A DNA stretch of 64,000 nt from Desulfotignum sp. (GCA_011389575.1 JAABUB010000004.1:1-64000), one strand, 5' to 3'. Counted from the first letter of the stretch, positions 1 to 9,309 are shown. The notes: generated by a model from the letters alone, not told the origin. Translations and numbers: made by a program.

Positions 1-585
1 GACTATAAGAGTACTTGGCGAGCCGTTGGAGTTTGTCTTATCGGTTGGATTGTTCAGATCGTCATTTTCGGTATATTTTTTGGGTTAGCAGGTGGATTTG
101 GAGGTTCACAGGGATAATTCATATTCCATATCTATTTCAACGGAATTTCTGTATTCTATGGCGCTGGTCATGGCTGACAGGGAGCCTTTTCCGGGTATGC
201 TTTGGGCCATTTTTTGACCCTGTTTGTGGCCGGCACAGTGGTTGAAAGGATCAGCGCCGGACGGACCCTGCCCCTGGGGCTGCTTCCGCTGGTTGCAAGC
301 CTTGTTTTTCTTGGACTGGTCCAGTCTGATTGGGCAGCATATGTCTACCTGGTGCTGATCGGCATGGCATCAGGGCTTTGTGCTACTGCCGGCGGCGCTG
401 TATGGGGGGCTATACGGGCCATGACACTGGCAATAATGGTGTTGTCCACTGCCATTGCCCCGGTACTGCTCGGGTTTCTTCTGGATTTTGGCATGGAGGT
501 GACCACTCTGTCTATTTCCATGGCGGTTGTGGTCTTGATGGTTTCGTTTTTAAGCTCTATTCCTGAATTAGGATTGCATACCTAA
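1..585 (+). pseudogene. Degraded MFS transporter, C-terminal part
   Basis: The 3' half, from about 181 to 585 in frame 1, encodes hydrophobic segments resembling the last transmembrane helices of MFS permeases (GAFSGYALGHFLTLFVAGT, then WGAIRAMTLAIMVLSTAIAPVLLG). Frame 1 upstream also looks like an MFS helix but meets stops at 115 and 175. Between them the MFS-like reading (STEFLYSMALVM) lies in frame 2, so at least two frameshifts are needed. The conserved WxExYGxxHLGAIRA region of this family looks shortened to AVWGAIRAM, suggesting a small internal deletion. The gene starts before the window, so the N-terminus cannot be judged. A sequencing error could explain one frameshift, but not the shortening and a second frameshift together. 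Confidence 0.6.
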
Positions 586-630
586 TATTTTTTATTTATA
601 TTAGTATTAAAATCCTAATAAGCTGGAGAT

Positions 631-1224
631 ATGATGATTGAAGCACTGGTCCATCACCACCGCACCATCCTGCGCACGTTCAACCGTCCGTTCAAACGGT
701 ATTTTCTATCAAAACATCGCCTTGAAAACCGTTTTTCCATGATTTCCGGTCAGCGGGGTGTGGGAAAAACCACGGCAATGATCCAGTATATCCATACATT
801 CCATTCACCCCGGTCTGTCCGGTGCCGGCATCCAAAAATTGAAACGGCTGCTTGCCGCCATTGCCAGATCCGCACCCTTCACACTGGACATGAAGCGGTT
901 GAAACAGATCATCGATATCGGCGATGAAAGAACAGGGAATTGTTTTTTATCTGCATGGTCCGGGAAAATCACAATATCACGATTCCGTCCAAAGGTGATT
1001 TTCAGGTGGATGGTTCCCTTATTTTTGAAGTCGGCGGTAAAGGCAAAACCTTTAAGCAGATCAAAGATTTGCCGGATTCTTATTTGGCGGTTGACGGCAT
1101 TCCTTTCCCATATGCAGGCATCCCGGACTGTTCAAAATTTCATTTTTTTTTTGCAGTTTTGACCGGATTTACATGCACCAGGACAGTGATATGGGTGAAA
1201 CTCCTTATTTACCGTCCGGGGTAA
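631..1224 (+). pseudogene. Degraded AAA ATPase (DUF4143-type, COG1373-like)
   Basis: Three collinear pieces of one ATPase family are spread over two frames. From 631 a frame-1 piece begins with ATG and carries a Walker A motif, GQRGVGKTT, in a context typical of AAA/DUF4143 proteins. From about 797 frame 2 gives the middle region (KLKRLLAAIARSAPF, then LKQIIDIGDERT). From about 950 frame 1 gives the C-terminal nuclease-like fold (IPSKGDFQVDG, then FEVGGKGKTFKQIKDLPDSY). Intact relatives are about 380-450 residues, so most of the ATPase core (Walker B, sensors) is missing. These ATPases are often found as accessory, horizontally spread genes. Together with the broken MFS gene just upstream, this marks a decaying segment. 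Confidence 0.7.
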
Positions 1225-1279
1225 TGCAGTTGAAAATATCAAGAAATAAAAATTACAGAAAACAAGGAAAATTTCTGCC

Positions 1280-3448
1280 ATGACCAGATCATCCAGTACC
1301 GGAAACCCTGACAGCGACAACCACGAACAGCAGGATCACCAACGCGAAGACCAGGAACAAAAGGACAACCAGGGACAGCAGGAACAGCTGCCAGGAGACC
1401 AGGACAAGCAGGAACAGCAGGACCAGGAAGGTCACCAGCACCAGGAGGAAGGAGATCAGGAGCACCAGGGCCATGATCACTCTGATCATCATGCACACAT
1501 GGTGGCTGATTTCAGGCGCAGATTCTGGGTTTCTCTGGTTCTGGGAATTCCCATTGTGCTGCTTTCTCCGCTGATCCAGCAATTTATGGGTGTAAAAGGC
1601 CAGTGGGACTTTCCAGGCGATGCCTATATTCAGTTCGGAGTTTCAACCATCGTTTTTTTCTATGGGGGATGGCCGTTTTTAAAAGGGCTGGTGGACGAAC
1701 TCAAAAAAAAGAATCCGGGCATGATGACCCTGATAGGCCTTGCCATCTTTATTGCCTACGCTTACAGTTCGGCCGTGGTGCTGGGTCTTGAAGGAAAAGT
1801 GTTTTTCTGGGAACTTGCCACCCTTATTATCATCATGCTTCTGGGTCACTGGATTGAAATGCGTTCTGTAATGGGGGCTTCCGGCGCTCTGGAAGAGCTG
1901 GTCAAATTGATTCCCTCAACCGCCCACCGTATCACGGAAGATGGTGAAACCGAAGAGGTCAAAGTATCTGATATCAAAAAAGGAGACAAGGTAGCTGTCA
2001 AGCCGGGGGAAAAAATCCCGACCGACGGGGTCATAACAGACGGACGTACCAGTATTGATGAATCCATGGTCACCGGGGAAAGCAGGCAGGTGGAAAAAAA
2101 CACAGGTGATGAGGTTATCGGCGGCAGCATAAACGGTGATTCAGCCATTGAGGTGGAAATCAAAAAAACCGGTGATGAAACCTATCTTTCCCAGGTTGTC
2201 GATATGGTGAAAAAAGCACAGGAATCCCAGTCAAAGGCACAGAATACAGCAGACCGTGCAGCTTTCTGGCTCACCATCATCGCACTTGCCTCAGGAGGTA
2301 TCACCCTGGCTGCATGGCTGTCTGCAGGCAGGGAGTTTGTTTTTTCCCTGGAACGGATGGTCACGGTGATGGTTATAACCTGTCCCCATGCACTGGGCCT
2401 GGCAGTACCCCTTGTGGTGGCGGTATCCACTGCCATGGCAGCCAAAAAAGGACTGCTGATCAGGGATCGCACCGCTTTTGAAAAAGCAAAAGATCTGGAA
2501 GTTGTGGTTTTTGACAAAACCGGCACCCTGACCCAGGGGCGTTTCGGTGTTTCTGATATTGTCAGTCTCGGCAGTCTTTCTGAAGATGATATTCTGGGCC
2601 TGGCCGCCGGATTGGAAAGCCGGTCTGAACATGCCATTGCCAGGGGTATTGTTGCAGCTGCAAAAGACAGAAACATTGATATCCCTGATCCTGAAAACTT
2701 TGAGGCCATTCCGGGAAAAGGGGCCAAAGCCACGGTGGCAGACAAAAAAATCAAGGTGGTCAGCCCGGGCTTTCTGCAGGAACATGATATCAGTGTGGAC
2801 AAAGAGCACAAAGACAAGATCGATCAACTGGCTGAACAGGGAAAGACCGTGGTCTATCTTCTGTCCGAAGATATGCCTGAAGCAGTGCTGGCACTGGAAG
2901 ATATGGTCCGTGATTCAGCCCAAAAAGCTGTCCGGGAATTACAGGAAATGGGCCTGAAGGTGATGATGCTCACAGGTGACTCGGAAGCAGTGGCAAAAAC
3001 GGTTGCAGATCAGCTGCACCTGGATGACTATCTGGCACAGATTCTGCCTGAGCAAAAATCGGATCAGATCAAACAGCTCCGGCAGAACAACAAAGGTGTC
3101 GCCATGGTGGGAGACGGGGTAAACGATGCCCCTGCCCTGGCTGAAGCCGATGTGGGCATTGCCATCGGCGCAGGAACGGATGTTGCCATGGAAGCTGCCG
3201 ATATTGTACTGGTGCGCTCGGATCCCCGGGATGTCGCATCTGTTATGAAGCTTTCCCGGGCAACCTACAGGAAAATGGTCCAGAATCTCTGGTGGGCTGC
3301 CGGATACAACATCATTGCCATTCCCCTGGCAGCAGGCATTTTGTATCCGGTTTATCAGTTTCTGCTGCCCCCGGCGGCCGGTGCCGTTGTCATGTCACTT
3401 TCCACGGTCATTGTGGCGGTGAACGCCAAACTGCTGTCCACATCATGA
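1280..3448 (+). CDS. copB: CopB-type copper/heavy-metal P1B ATPase
   Basis: This 722-residue membrane pump couples ATP hydrolysis to export of a soft metal ion, probably copper. The P-type hallmarks are present in order: the TGES actuator motif near 265, the membrane metal-site motif CPH near 368, the phosphorylated Asp in DKTGTLT near 412, TGDS, and GDGVNDAP near 611. CPH instead of CPC places it in the CopB (P1B-3) group rather than CopA. In place of a CxxC metal-binding domain, residues 1-74 form a tail rich in Gln, Glu, Asp and His ending in a His cluster (HGHDHSDHHAH-like), a usual CopB feature but here unusually acidic and Gln-rich. An AAGGA-type ribosome site precedes the ATG. It stands alone, so its regulator is not visible. 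Confidence 0.93.
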   Translation: MTRSSSTGNPDSDNHEQQDHQREDQEQKDNQGQQEQLPGDQDKQEQQDQEGHQHQEEGDQEHQGHDHSDHHAHMVADFRRRFWVSLVLGIPIVLLSPLIQQFMGVKGQWDFPGDAYIQFGVSTIVFFYGGWPFLKGLVDELKKKNPGMMTLIGLAIFIAYAYSSAVVLGLEGKVFFWELATLIIIMLLGHWIEMRSVMGASGALEELVKLIPSTAHRITEDGETEEVKVSDIKKGDKVAVKPGEKIPTDGVITDGRTSIDESMVTGESRQVEKNTGDEVIGGSINGDSAIEVEIKKTGDETYLSQVVDMVKKAQESQSKAQNTADRAAFWLTIIALASGGITLAAWLSAGREFVFSLERMVTVMVITCPHALGLAVPLVVAVSTAMAAKKGLLIRDRTAFEKAKDLEVVVFDKTGTLTQGRFGVSDIVSLGSLSEDDILGLAAGLESRSEHAIARGIVAAAKDRNIDIPDPENFEAIPGKGAKATVADKKIKVVSPGFLQEHDISVDKEHKDKIDQLAEQGKTVVYLLSEDMPEAVLALEDMVRDSAQKAVRELQEMGLKVMMLTGDSEAVAKTVADQLHLDDYLAQILPEQKSDQIKQLRQNNKGVAMVGDGVNDAPALAEADVGIAIGAGTDVAMEAADIVLVRSDPRDVASVMKLSRATYRKMVQNLWWAAGYNIIAIPLAAGILYPVYQFLLPPAAGAVVMSLSTVIVAVNAKLLSTS

Positions 3449-3549
3449 ACCTGTAAATTATCATGTGTCTGGAATTAAATTATGGAAAGGCAGTCAACCG
3501 GATTATACAAAGATTTTTACAATAAGTAAGAAACCGCTCAAAACTCTGT

Positions 3550-3819
3550 TTATTCCTTGTGGGGGGCGGTCTCAATAATGTGATCAAACAAATGGTCCTG
3601 AATATGATCCCATCCATCACTGTCCGTTATGGGCCGGGCGTGTTTGTCATCTGTGTGGTGATAGTCAACATATTGGTTTATCAGCGGTTTTTTTCTTTTT
3701 AATGTTTCCCACAAATCTTTTGGTTCATGGCCCCCGGCAAGGGCTGCAATGGCATCAACAATGTATAATTTGCCGTCAGATGTAAACCGCACCGGCATCT
3801 CATCTAATTTTATCTGCAT
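3550..3819 (-). CDS. Small conserved-looking protein of unknown function
   Basis: I do not recognise this 89-residue soluble protein. The start at 3819 is preferred over an upstream in-frame ATG at 3843 because AAAGGAG lies about 6 bases before it. The protein is acidic and His-rich toward its C-terminus (YVDYHHTDDKHARP) and has no membrane segment, signal peptide or Cys. It begins MQIKLDEMPVRFTSDGKLYIVDAIAAL, which resembles a small phage or antirepressor-like fold only in a general way. A short open frame ends within its ribosome site, so the two may be co-translated. Confidence 0.55.
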   Translation of the reverse strand: MQIKLDEMPVRFTSDGKLYIVDAIAALAGGHEPKDLWETLKRKKPLINQYVDYHHTDDKHARPITDSDGWDHIQDHLFDHIIETAPHKE

Positions 3820-3821
3820 GG

Positions 3822-4022
3822 CTATCTCCTTTGGTGCAGGCATTTTTGTTCCAGGATGTCCCGTTCCGGTGTTTTTCCGGGCATAATGGTAAATTTTTCA
3901 AAATTTTCTTTGCGCTGTGTGTCCGTTTTTTTATGATTTAAGTTTTTTTTCTGTCGATAGATTACAATGATTGAATTGGTATCGATTTTTTTCATCATGA
4001 ACTGGATACCATCTGAAAACAA
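3822..4022 (-). CDS. Possible small basic protein, uncertain
   Basis: This 66-codon frame stops with TAG inside the ribosome-binding region of the next gene, a geometry seen in translationally coupled pairs. The product is Lys/Arg-rich (MMKKIDTNSIIVIYRQKKN) with no motif I recognise. There is no good ribosome site at its own start and the DNA is AT-rich. It may be spurious; it is listed because of the tight junction with the gene at 3819. Confidence 0.25.
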   Translation of the reverse strand: MFSDGIQFMMKKIDTNSIIVIYRQKKNLNHKKTDTQRKENFEKFTIMPGKTPERDILEQKCLHQRR

Positions 4023-4132
4023 TAGGTAGAAATATGTATTTTTTTTGTTTTGTTTTGTTTTTGCTTTTCCTTATATGACCCGTTTTATTACCTCAGGTAA
4101 GTGCGGGTGGAAAAAACTGAAAATGGGGGGTT

Positions 4133-5125
4133 TTATTCTGTTTTTTTGCCGGCGGTTTTTTCAATCCGGTCTATTATCCAGTCGGCAAGAAATTTACGGG
4201 CTGCAGTGCCGGTATCTTTTCGGATCAGGTGAAGGGACAATTCGGCCCGGGCCATGGTTTTATGGCCTCCGGCGGAACCGTATTTTGAAAAAGCTTCCTT
4301 TGCAGTATTGCCCGCGCCTTTGCGCAGGCCGTCGTTTCTGAGAATAATAATGAGTTTGCGGTCCATTACCCCGGAAATAACGGACCAGTTAACCCCGGCA
4401 ATGGACAGAAAAAAGTCAGCCACCACCACCAGTTCATCCGGCTTGGAAATTTTTCCGGCATGGTAAAAAACCCGGTTGTTGACCACCCGCCGTTTTTTAA
4501 TGGCAACCCCTAAAAAATCCAGATCTTCGTTGGTAAAAAACGCACGCTCCACCTTGGTGACGATATTGTTGTCTGCAAATTTATACAGATACTGAAACGC
4601 CCGGATATCCTTTAAGCTAGCCTGGCGGGTGAAATCAGCAGTATCGGTTTTAATACCCATCATCAAAGCTGCGGCAAGTTTTCCCGATGGTTTGATGTTC
4701 CAGGATTTGAGATATTCGTTAAGGATGGTGGAACAGGCCCCGTAACCAGGTCTGATATCTGTATAGGCCGCATCAGGAGCGGACACCGGATGGTGATCAA
4801 TGATGGCATCATAGGTGACTCCGGCAAATGCCGCATTATGATCCGGCTGAGAATCCACAATCATAAAGTTGTCAAAATAGGTTTTGTCCAGTGATGCCAG
4901 GTCCACCAGTCCGGCATCTGTGAGTTCAATCAAAGTAAGGTTGTCCGGCCGGCTGATACGGTTGAAATGGGCAATGGCCACTTCTGATACCTTTCGCCAC
5001 AACAGCCGTTTTATTGCCATGGCAGAGGCTATGGCATCCGGATCTGCATTGATGATCACCAATACCTTTGCATTGGTTTTGAACTGCTTGAAAAAGCGTT
5101 TTATTTTTTCCCGGTTACTGCTCAT
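4133..5125 (-). CDS. DHH-family phosphoesterase (NrnA/RecJ-like)
   Basis: This is a 330-residue DHH/DHHA1 hydrolase, a family that cleaves short oligoribonucleotides, cyclic dinucleotides or pAp using Mn2+. The N-terminal metal motifs are visible: NADPDAIAS near residue 30, VDSQPDHNA near 95 and the signature IDHHP near 112. GGHKTMAR in the C-terminal region is the DHHA1 substrate-binding motif. The first motif is DPDA rather than the common DHDG, so substrate preference may differ from typical NrnA. The start at 5125 is chosen because its ATG overlaps the upstream stop as ATGA, indicating translational coupling with the membrane protein. The exact substrate cannot be read from sequence. Confidence 0.8.
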   Translation of the reverse strand: MSSNREKIKRFFKQFKTNAKVLVIINADPDAIASAMAIKRLLWRKVSEVAIAHFNRISRPDNLTLIELTDAGLVDLASLDKTYFDNFMIVDSQPDHNAAFAGVTYDAIIDHHPVSAPDAAYTDIRPGYGACSTILNEYLKSWNIKPSGKLAAALMMGIKTDTADFTRQASLKDIRAFQYLYKFADNNIVTKVERAFFTNEDLDFLGVAIKKRRVVNNRVFYHAGKISKPDELVVVADFFLSIAGVNWSVISGVMDRKLIIILRNDGLRKGAGNTAKEAFSKYGSAGGHKTMARAELSLHLIRKDTGTAARKFLADWIIDRIEKTAGKKTE

Positions 5126-6225
5126 AGAGGTAGCTTTTGTGTATGGTTGCTGCTGAAAAATAAAACAAGTGTAATAAAAGCATACCCTATAATGGCCAGA
5201 ATGGCAAACCACCCGTAAAACACCCCCAAAGGTGCCAGGACAATGGCGGTAAGCCAGTGAATAAAAATCACCGTGAGAGAATGCAGCTGGATGGGAAAAT
5301 CATCAAACCTGCAGATAACGGCCAGACCGCACAGGTTCCAGCCATAAAGAGAGGCGAACACATGCAGGTGCAAAAGCCATTTGGTCTTTTCCGGATCATA
5401 ACTTTCCGCCATCTGAAAAAAAATGTAGGCAATCCCGGTAATGGCGGTGACAATCAAAAATCCGATGCCCGAGGTGAGAAACATTTTCTGCTGCATGGAC
5501 TTGGCAAAAGTGTAATACAGATAAAACACCACCATCACCGCTGCAAACAGAGCGAATGTCACAAAAATCTGGGGGATGAACCGCTCCAGCAGGATAAACA
5601 CAAAAAAAATGATCACCCCCAGGGTGATGGTCCAGAAAGACAGCTCCATAAACACTTTATAACCGGAAGTTTCAATTTCTTTGAGCATGGAAAACACAAG
5701 GGACAAAGTGATCAATGACAAGGGAAAGGAAAAGCCCAGAAAAAAGGTGTTTAACACCAGTTTTTCCATGTATACCCAGTGAAAATACTCATTGTTCAAA
5801 ATTACTGCAGAGGCCATGCCGATACCGGTGGACAGACACAGCAAAGATGCCTGATGAAATTTATGTGACACAGACACGCTTTTTTGGAAAAACTCTTTGG
5901 GAAACCAGGAAAACGCATTGACCCGGACTTTTTCCACCAGAAGATACAAAAAAAAAGATATTGCCAGGGTCAGGGGATACAGTTTTAAAAAGGCGGAAAA
6001 TGCATAAATCAAAGAACCGGCAAAAAAAAGCCTTACCGTGTTGGACACCTGTTTTTGTCCCTGGGTGTAGTACAGCAGAATGGAGCCGCCCGTGCACAGG
6101 TTGAACAAAAAGATGTGCAGGCGCTCGAAGCTGTAGTTCTGCAAAGGAAAATAAATATGAACAAATCCGAAAATCAGGGCTGTTATCATCAAAAAAGAAA
6201 ATAATAATTTCAAAGGTGCTGTCAT
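5122..6225 (-). CDS. Polytopic membrane protein of unknown function
   Basis: This 367-residue protein has about 10-12 predicted transmembrane helices and no cleavable leader. Several membrane-embedded His, Tyr and Trp residues (HLHVFASLYGWN near 290; FIHW near 325) recall haem-binding membrane proteins such as distant oxidase or NnrS-like families, but the similarity is only impressionistic and I do not assign a function. It follows the SRPBCC-epimerase fusion by 35 bases and overlaps the DHH gene by 4, so the three are probably one transcript. Base composition matches its neighbours. Confidence 0.7.
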   Translation of the reverse strand: MTAPLKLLFSFLMITALIFGFVHIYFPLQNYSFERLHIFLFNLCTGGSILLYYTQGQKQVSNTVRLFFAGSLIYAFSAFLKLYPLTLAISFFLYLLVEKVRVNAFSWFPKEFFQKSVSVSHKFHQASLLCLSTGIGMASAVILNNEYFHWVYMEKLVLNTFFLGFSFPLSLITLSLVFSMLKEIETSGYKVFMELSFWTITLGVIIFFVFILLERFIPQIFVTFALFAAVMVVFYLYYTFAKSMQQKMFLTSGIGFLIVTAITGIAYIFFQMAESYDPEKTKWLLHLHVFASLYGWNLCGLAVICRFDDFPIQLHSLTVIFIHWLTAIVLAPLGVFYGWFAILAIIGYAFITLVLFFSSNHTQKLPL

Positions 6226-6260
6226 GAAAAAATTCCGTTTTTAAAAAAGTGTCACGGGTA

Positions 6261-7628
6261 TCATCGGCCCAGCAGATGCCTGAGGGCAGGGTCCAGTCTA
6301 TCGTGCTGAAATACAAATCCGGTGTCCAGCAGTTTTTCGGGCATCACTCTGGCACTGGTCATCAGGGTTTCTTTTCCCATATCTCCCCAGAGAAGGGCTG
6401 CAGCCCAACCGGGAATCACAAAAAAGGCCGGCCTGGATACCACCTTGCCCAGGGTCTTTGTAAACTTGCGGTTGGTAACGGCATGGGGCGCTGTCAGATT
6501 AACCGGTCCCTGTACCGCTTTGTTGTCCAGGATGTGCAGAATGCTGCCAAGGGTATCATCCATGCTGATCCAGCTCATGTATTGCTGTCCGGAACCAAGC
6601 CTGGCCCCGCATCCGGATAGAAATGCAGGCATCATCCGGGCCAGGGCACCGCCGGCCGGGGTGAGCACCACACCGATGCGCAGCTGAACAGTGCGGATAC
6701 CGGCATCTTCTGCCGGTAAAGATGCCTGTTCCCATTTGTGGCAGACCCGGGAAATAAAAGAATCCCCCATGGCAGATGCTTCGGTGAGAACGGCATCCTG
6801 TCCTTCTCCATAATATCCGATGGCAGATGAGGAAATAAACACAGAGGGTCTGCGGTCCATGGCAGACATTTTTTCCACCAGCAGCCTGGTGGGCTGTATC
6901 CGGGAGTCAATAATCTTCTGTTTTTGCTTTTCGGTCCATTTTCCCCGGGAAATATCCACACCGTTGAGGCTGATAACAGCGTCCACCGGCCCGGCTGCGG
7001 CCATGTCCAGAAAACCCTTGACAGGATCCCAGAACATTTCATCTGCTGCCAGATCATTGCTGCGGCGCACAAGGCGGATCACCTCATGGCCGCAGGTGCG
7101 CAGAAAAGGCACCAGCATGGAACCGATGGTACCGGATGCCCCTGACACCAAAATCCGCTGGCGCTTGACCTTGTCTGCATAGTGTGTCAGATCATATGCC
7201 AGCACCCGGTGCCGGTAGTCGAATATCCTGCCCAGCTCTTTGCGCACATGGCCGTAAAAGGGGCTGGCCAAAAACCCCATGGGCAGCTGCCAGACCACCT
7301 GATCCTCCATGATGGAACGGTTCCGGCCGTCAGGATAAAAAAGATGGGTGTGCTCCCATCTGGCAAACGGACCCTTTGTCTGCCGGTCCTTGAACAGTCG
7401 GTTTTCCTGAAAATCTATGTGCTCAGCCTCCCATTCCATGGGAATGCCCAACACCCGCATGTCAAACCCCACCCGTACCCCTTTGTCGATCCCGCTGCCC
7501 TGCCGCCACTTGAGTCTGAGCGGGGCCCAGGGAGGAGTGAGCCGCATGATGGCGCCGTCTCTGGCATGCCAGGCAAACAATTGCTCCACCGGGGCATTGA
7601 TTTTTGACTTTTTTGTAAATACCTGCAT
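6261..7628 (-). CDS. SRPBCC domain fused to TIGR01777 SDR epimerase
   Basis: This 455-residue fusion has an N-terminal SRPBCC/polyketide-cyclase-like ligand-binding domain (about 1-150, starting FTKKSKINAPVEQLFAWH) and a C-terminal NAD(P)-binding extended SDR of the TIGR01777/YfcH type (about 160-455). The Rossmann motif is GASGTIGSMLVPFL and the active-site region SSSAIGYYGE. The combination is common in bacteria, but the substrate is unknown. A shorter paralogue lacking the SRPBCC part lies at 18867-19775. It is probably the first gene of the minus-strand operon running to the DHH phosphoesterase and is divergent from the rubredoxin gene. Confidence 0.85.
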   Translation of the reverse strand: MQVFTKKSKINAPVEQLFAWHARDGAIMRLTPPWAPLRLKWRQGSGIDKGVRVGFDMRVLGIPMEWEAEHIDFQENRLFKDRQTKGPFARWEHTHLFYPDGRNRSIMEDQVVWQLPMGFLASPFYGHVRKELGRIFDYRHRVLAYDLTHYADKVKRQRILVSGASGTIGSMLVPFLRTCGHEVIRLVRRSNDLAADEMFWDPVKGFLDMAAAGPVDAVISLNGVDISRGKWTEKQKQKIIDSRIQPTRLLVEKMSAMDRRPSVFISSSAIGYYGEGQDAVLTEASAMGDSFISRVCHKWEQASLPAEDAGIRTVQLRIGVVLTPAGGALARMMPAFLSGCGARLGSGQQYMSWISMDDTLGSILHILDNKAVQGPVNLTAPHAVTNRKFTKTLGKVVSRPAFFVIPGWAAALLWGDMGKETLMTSARVMPEKLLDTGFVFQHDRLDPALRHLLGR

Positions 7629-7730
7629 ATCCTGTATTTTCCCAAATCATCATTGATTTTACCCAGGGTATATTATAATAATAGTATTCAAAGTGAAAAC
7701 CTTTTTTATCCAACTTGTCGTGTTCTATTT

Positions 7731-7749
7731 TCCGGCACACTCTTTGCAA
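7731..7749 (+). promoter_or_regulatory. Candidate sigma-54 promoter of rubredoxin-FDP operon
   Basis: The sequence CCGGCACACTCTTTGCAA fits the sigma-54 consensus, with GG at 7734-7735 and GC at 7746-7747 separated by exactly 10 bases. It lies about 100 bases before the rubredoxin start. Flavorubredoxin genes of enteric bacteria are sigma-54/NorR controlled, so this is plausible, but no activator site was identified. Confidence 0.5.
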
Positions 7750-7849
7750 GACCTGTAATATGTAATACGTTCCAATGGTTTTCGGCAATGGGCCGACAGC
7801 CTGGACAACAACAGGAAAATATCAATCGTTAATGAACGGAGGAATAAAA

Positions 7850-8008
7850 ATGGACAAATGGGAATGCCCGTGCGGATATGTGTATGACCCTGAAGAAGGG
7901 GATCTGGATAATGGTATAGAACCGGGGACTGCCTGGGAAGATCTGCCTGAATCATGGGTCTGCCCCCTTTGCGGTGCAGAACAGGAATATTTTGAAAAAG
8001 TGGATTAA
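7850..8008 (+). CDS. rub: Rubredoxin with CxC first knuckle
   Basis: This 52-residue one-iron electron carrier is the likely donor to the flavodiiron protein that follows 11 bases later. The second metal knuckle is a standard CPLCGA, but the first reads [11 protein letters not shown], with one residue rather than two between the cysteines (C6 and C8). The rest ([24 protein letters not shown]) is textbook rubredoxin. The start at 7850 follows a strong GGAGGAA site; an upstream in-frame start would add a non-homologous leader. Expression is probably driven by the sigma-54-like promoter at 7731. Confidence 0.93.
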   Translation: MDKWECPCGYVYDPEEGDLDNGIEPGTAWEDLPESWVCPLCGAEQEYFEKVD

Positions 8009-8019
8009 CCGGAGGTTTC

Positions 8020-9219
8020 ATGTTTAGACCCGTTACGATAGCAGAAGGGATTTATTCAGTGGGGTGCCGGGACTGGGATATCCGTGATTTTCACGGGTAT
8101 TCCACTGATGAAGGCACCACATACAATGCCTTTCTGGTGCAGGGGGAAAAAAATATCCTCATTGATACGGTGAAATCAGGTTTTGGAGAGGAGATGATGG
8201 ACAATATCAGCCGCATCATGGACCCAAAAAAAATCGATGCCGTGATCAGCAACCATACGGAAATGGACCATTCAGGAACAATTCCCCTGGTAATGCACAA
8301 AATCGGAGAAGACAAGCCCCTGTATTGTTCCAAAATGGGGGCCAAAAATCTGAAAAGCCATTATAAAAAAGACTACAACTATCAGGTGGTGGGATCAGGA
8401 GAAACCGTCACACTGGGTAACCGGACATTTTCTTTTCTGGAGACCCGGATGCTGCACTGGCCGGATTCCATGTTCACCTATATGCCTGATGAGAAAATTT
8501 TGTTTTCCAGTGATGCCTTTGGCCAGCACTATGCAGGGGACAAATTCTTTGATGATGAAATCGGAGAGGAGATCATGCCCCATGCCCGCAAGTATTATGC
8601 CAATATTCTGCTGCATTTTTCTCCCCGGGTACAGGCCCTGCTTGCGGATGTGGCCAAAATGAACCTGGATATCCGCATGATATGCCCGGATCACGGCATC
8701 ATCTGGCGCAAAGACCCTGCAAAAATCATCTCTGCCTATGACCAGTGGTCCCGGCAGGAGCCTGCAAAAAAGGCTTTGGTAATTTTTGATTCCATGTGGG
8801 AAAGCACCGCCAAAATGGCCCGGACCATCACCAGCGGTATCGAGTCGGAAGATGTGCATGTACGGCTGATGAACACCCGCAAATGGCACAGATCCGACAT
8901 CATGACCGAGGTGCTGGATGCCGGCGCACTGGCTGTGGGGTCCCCTACCCTCAACAACGGGATTTTTCCGGTGGTTGCCGATGTCATGACCTATATCAAA
9001 GGGTTGCGGCCCCAGAACAAAATTGCTGCGGCATTCGGCTCCTACGGGTGGAGCGGTGAGGCGGTCAAGATATTGAACAAAGAGTTTGAGGAAATGAAAT
9101 GGGACATGGTTGATGACGGGGTCAAGGTGCTGTATGTGCCGGATGCATCCGATCTTGCGCGCTGCTTTGACCTGGGCGTTACGTTGGCGAAAACCCTGAA
9201 GGAAAAACTGTCGGAATAA
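8020..9219 (+). CDS. fprA: Flavodiiron protein (rubredoxin:oxygen oxidoreductase, FprA/Roo)
   Basis: This 399-residue cytoplasmic enzyme reduces O2 to water, or NO to N2O, with electrons from rubredoxin. The metallo-beta-lactamase-like domain keeps all diiron ligands: H79, E81, D83 (NHTEMDHSG), H146, D165 and H225. The C-terminal flavodoxin domain (about 255-395) shows the FMN-binding GSPTLNNG and GSYGWSGEA stretches. A GGAGG site lies just before the ATG. Co-transcription with rubredoxin supports the electron path NADH to rubredoxin to FprA. A bidirectional terminator follows. Confidence 0.96.
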   Translation: MFRPVTIAEGIYSVGCRDWDIRDFHGYSTDEGTTYNAFLVQGEKNILIDTVKSGFGEEMMDNISRIMDPKKIDAVISNHTEMDHSGTIPLVMHKIGEDKPLYCSKMGAKNLKSHYKKDYNYQVVGSGETVTLGNRTFSFLETRMLHWPDSMFTYMPDEKILFSSDAFGQHYAGDKFFDDEIGEEIMPHARKYYANILLHFSPRVQALLADVAKMNLDIRMICPDHGIIWRKDPAKIISAYDQWSRQEPAKKALVIFDSMWESTAKMARTITSGIESEDVHVRLMNTRKWHRSDIMTEVLDAGALAVGSPTLNNGIFPVVADVMTYIKGLRPQNKIAAAFGSYGWSGEAVKILNKEFEEMKWDMVDDGVKVLYVPDASDLARCFDLGVTLAKTLKEKLSE

Positions 9220-9309
9220 CCACGCAACGCTGTTAGCTGTTAGTAACCAGCAGGGAAGAATTTGTAATTGTTAACTGGAAGCTGATAACTGACATAAAAA
9301 AACCAGAAC

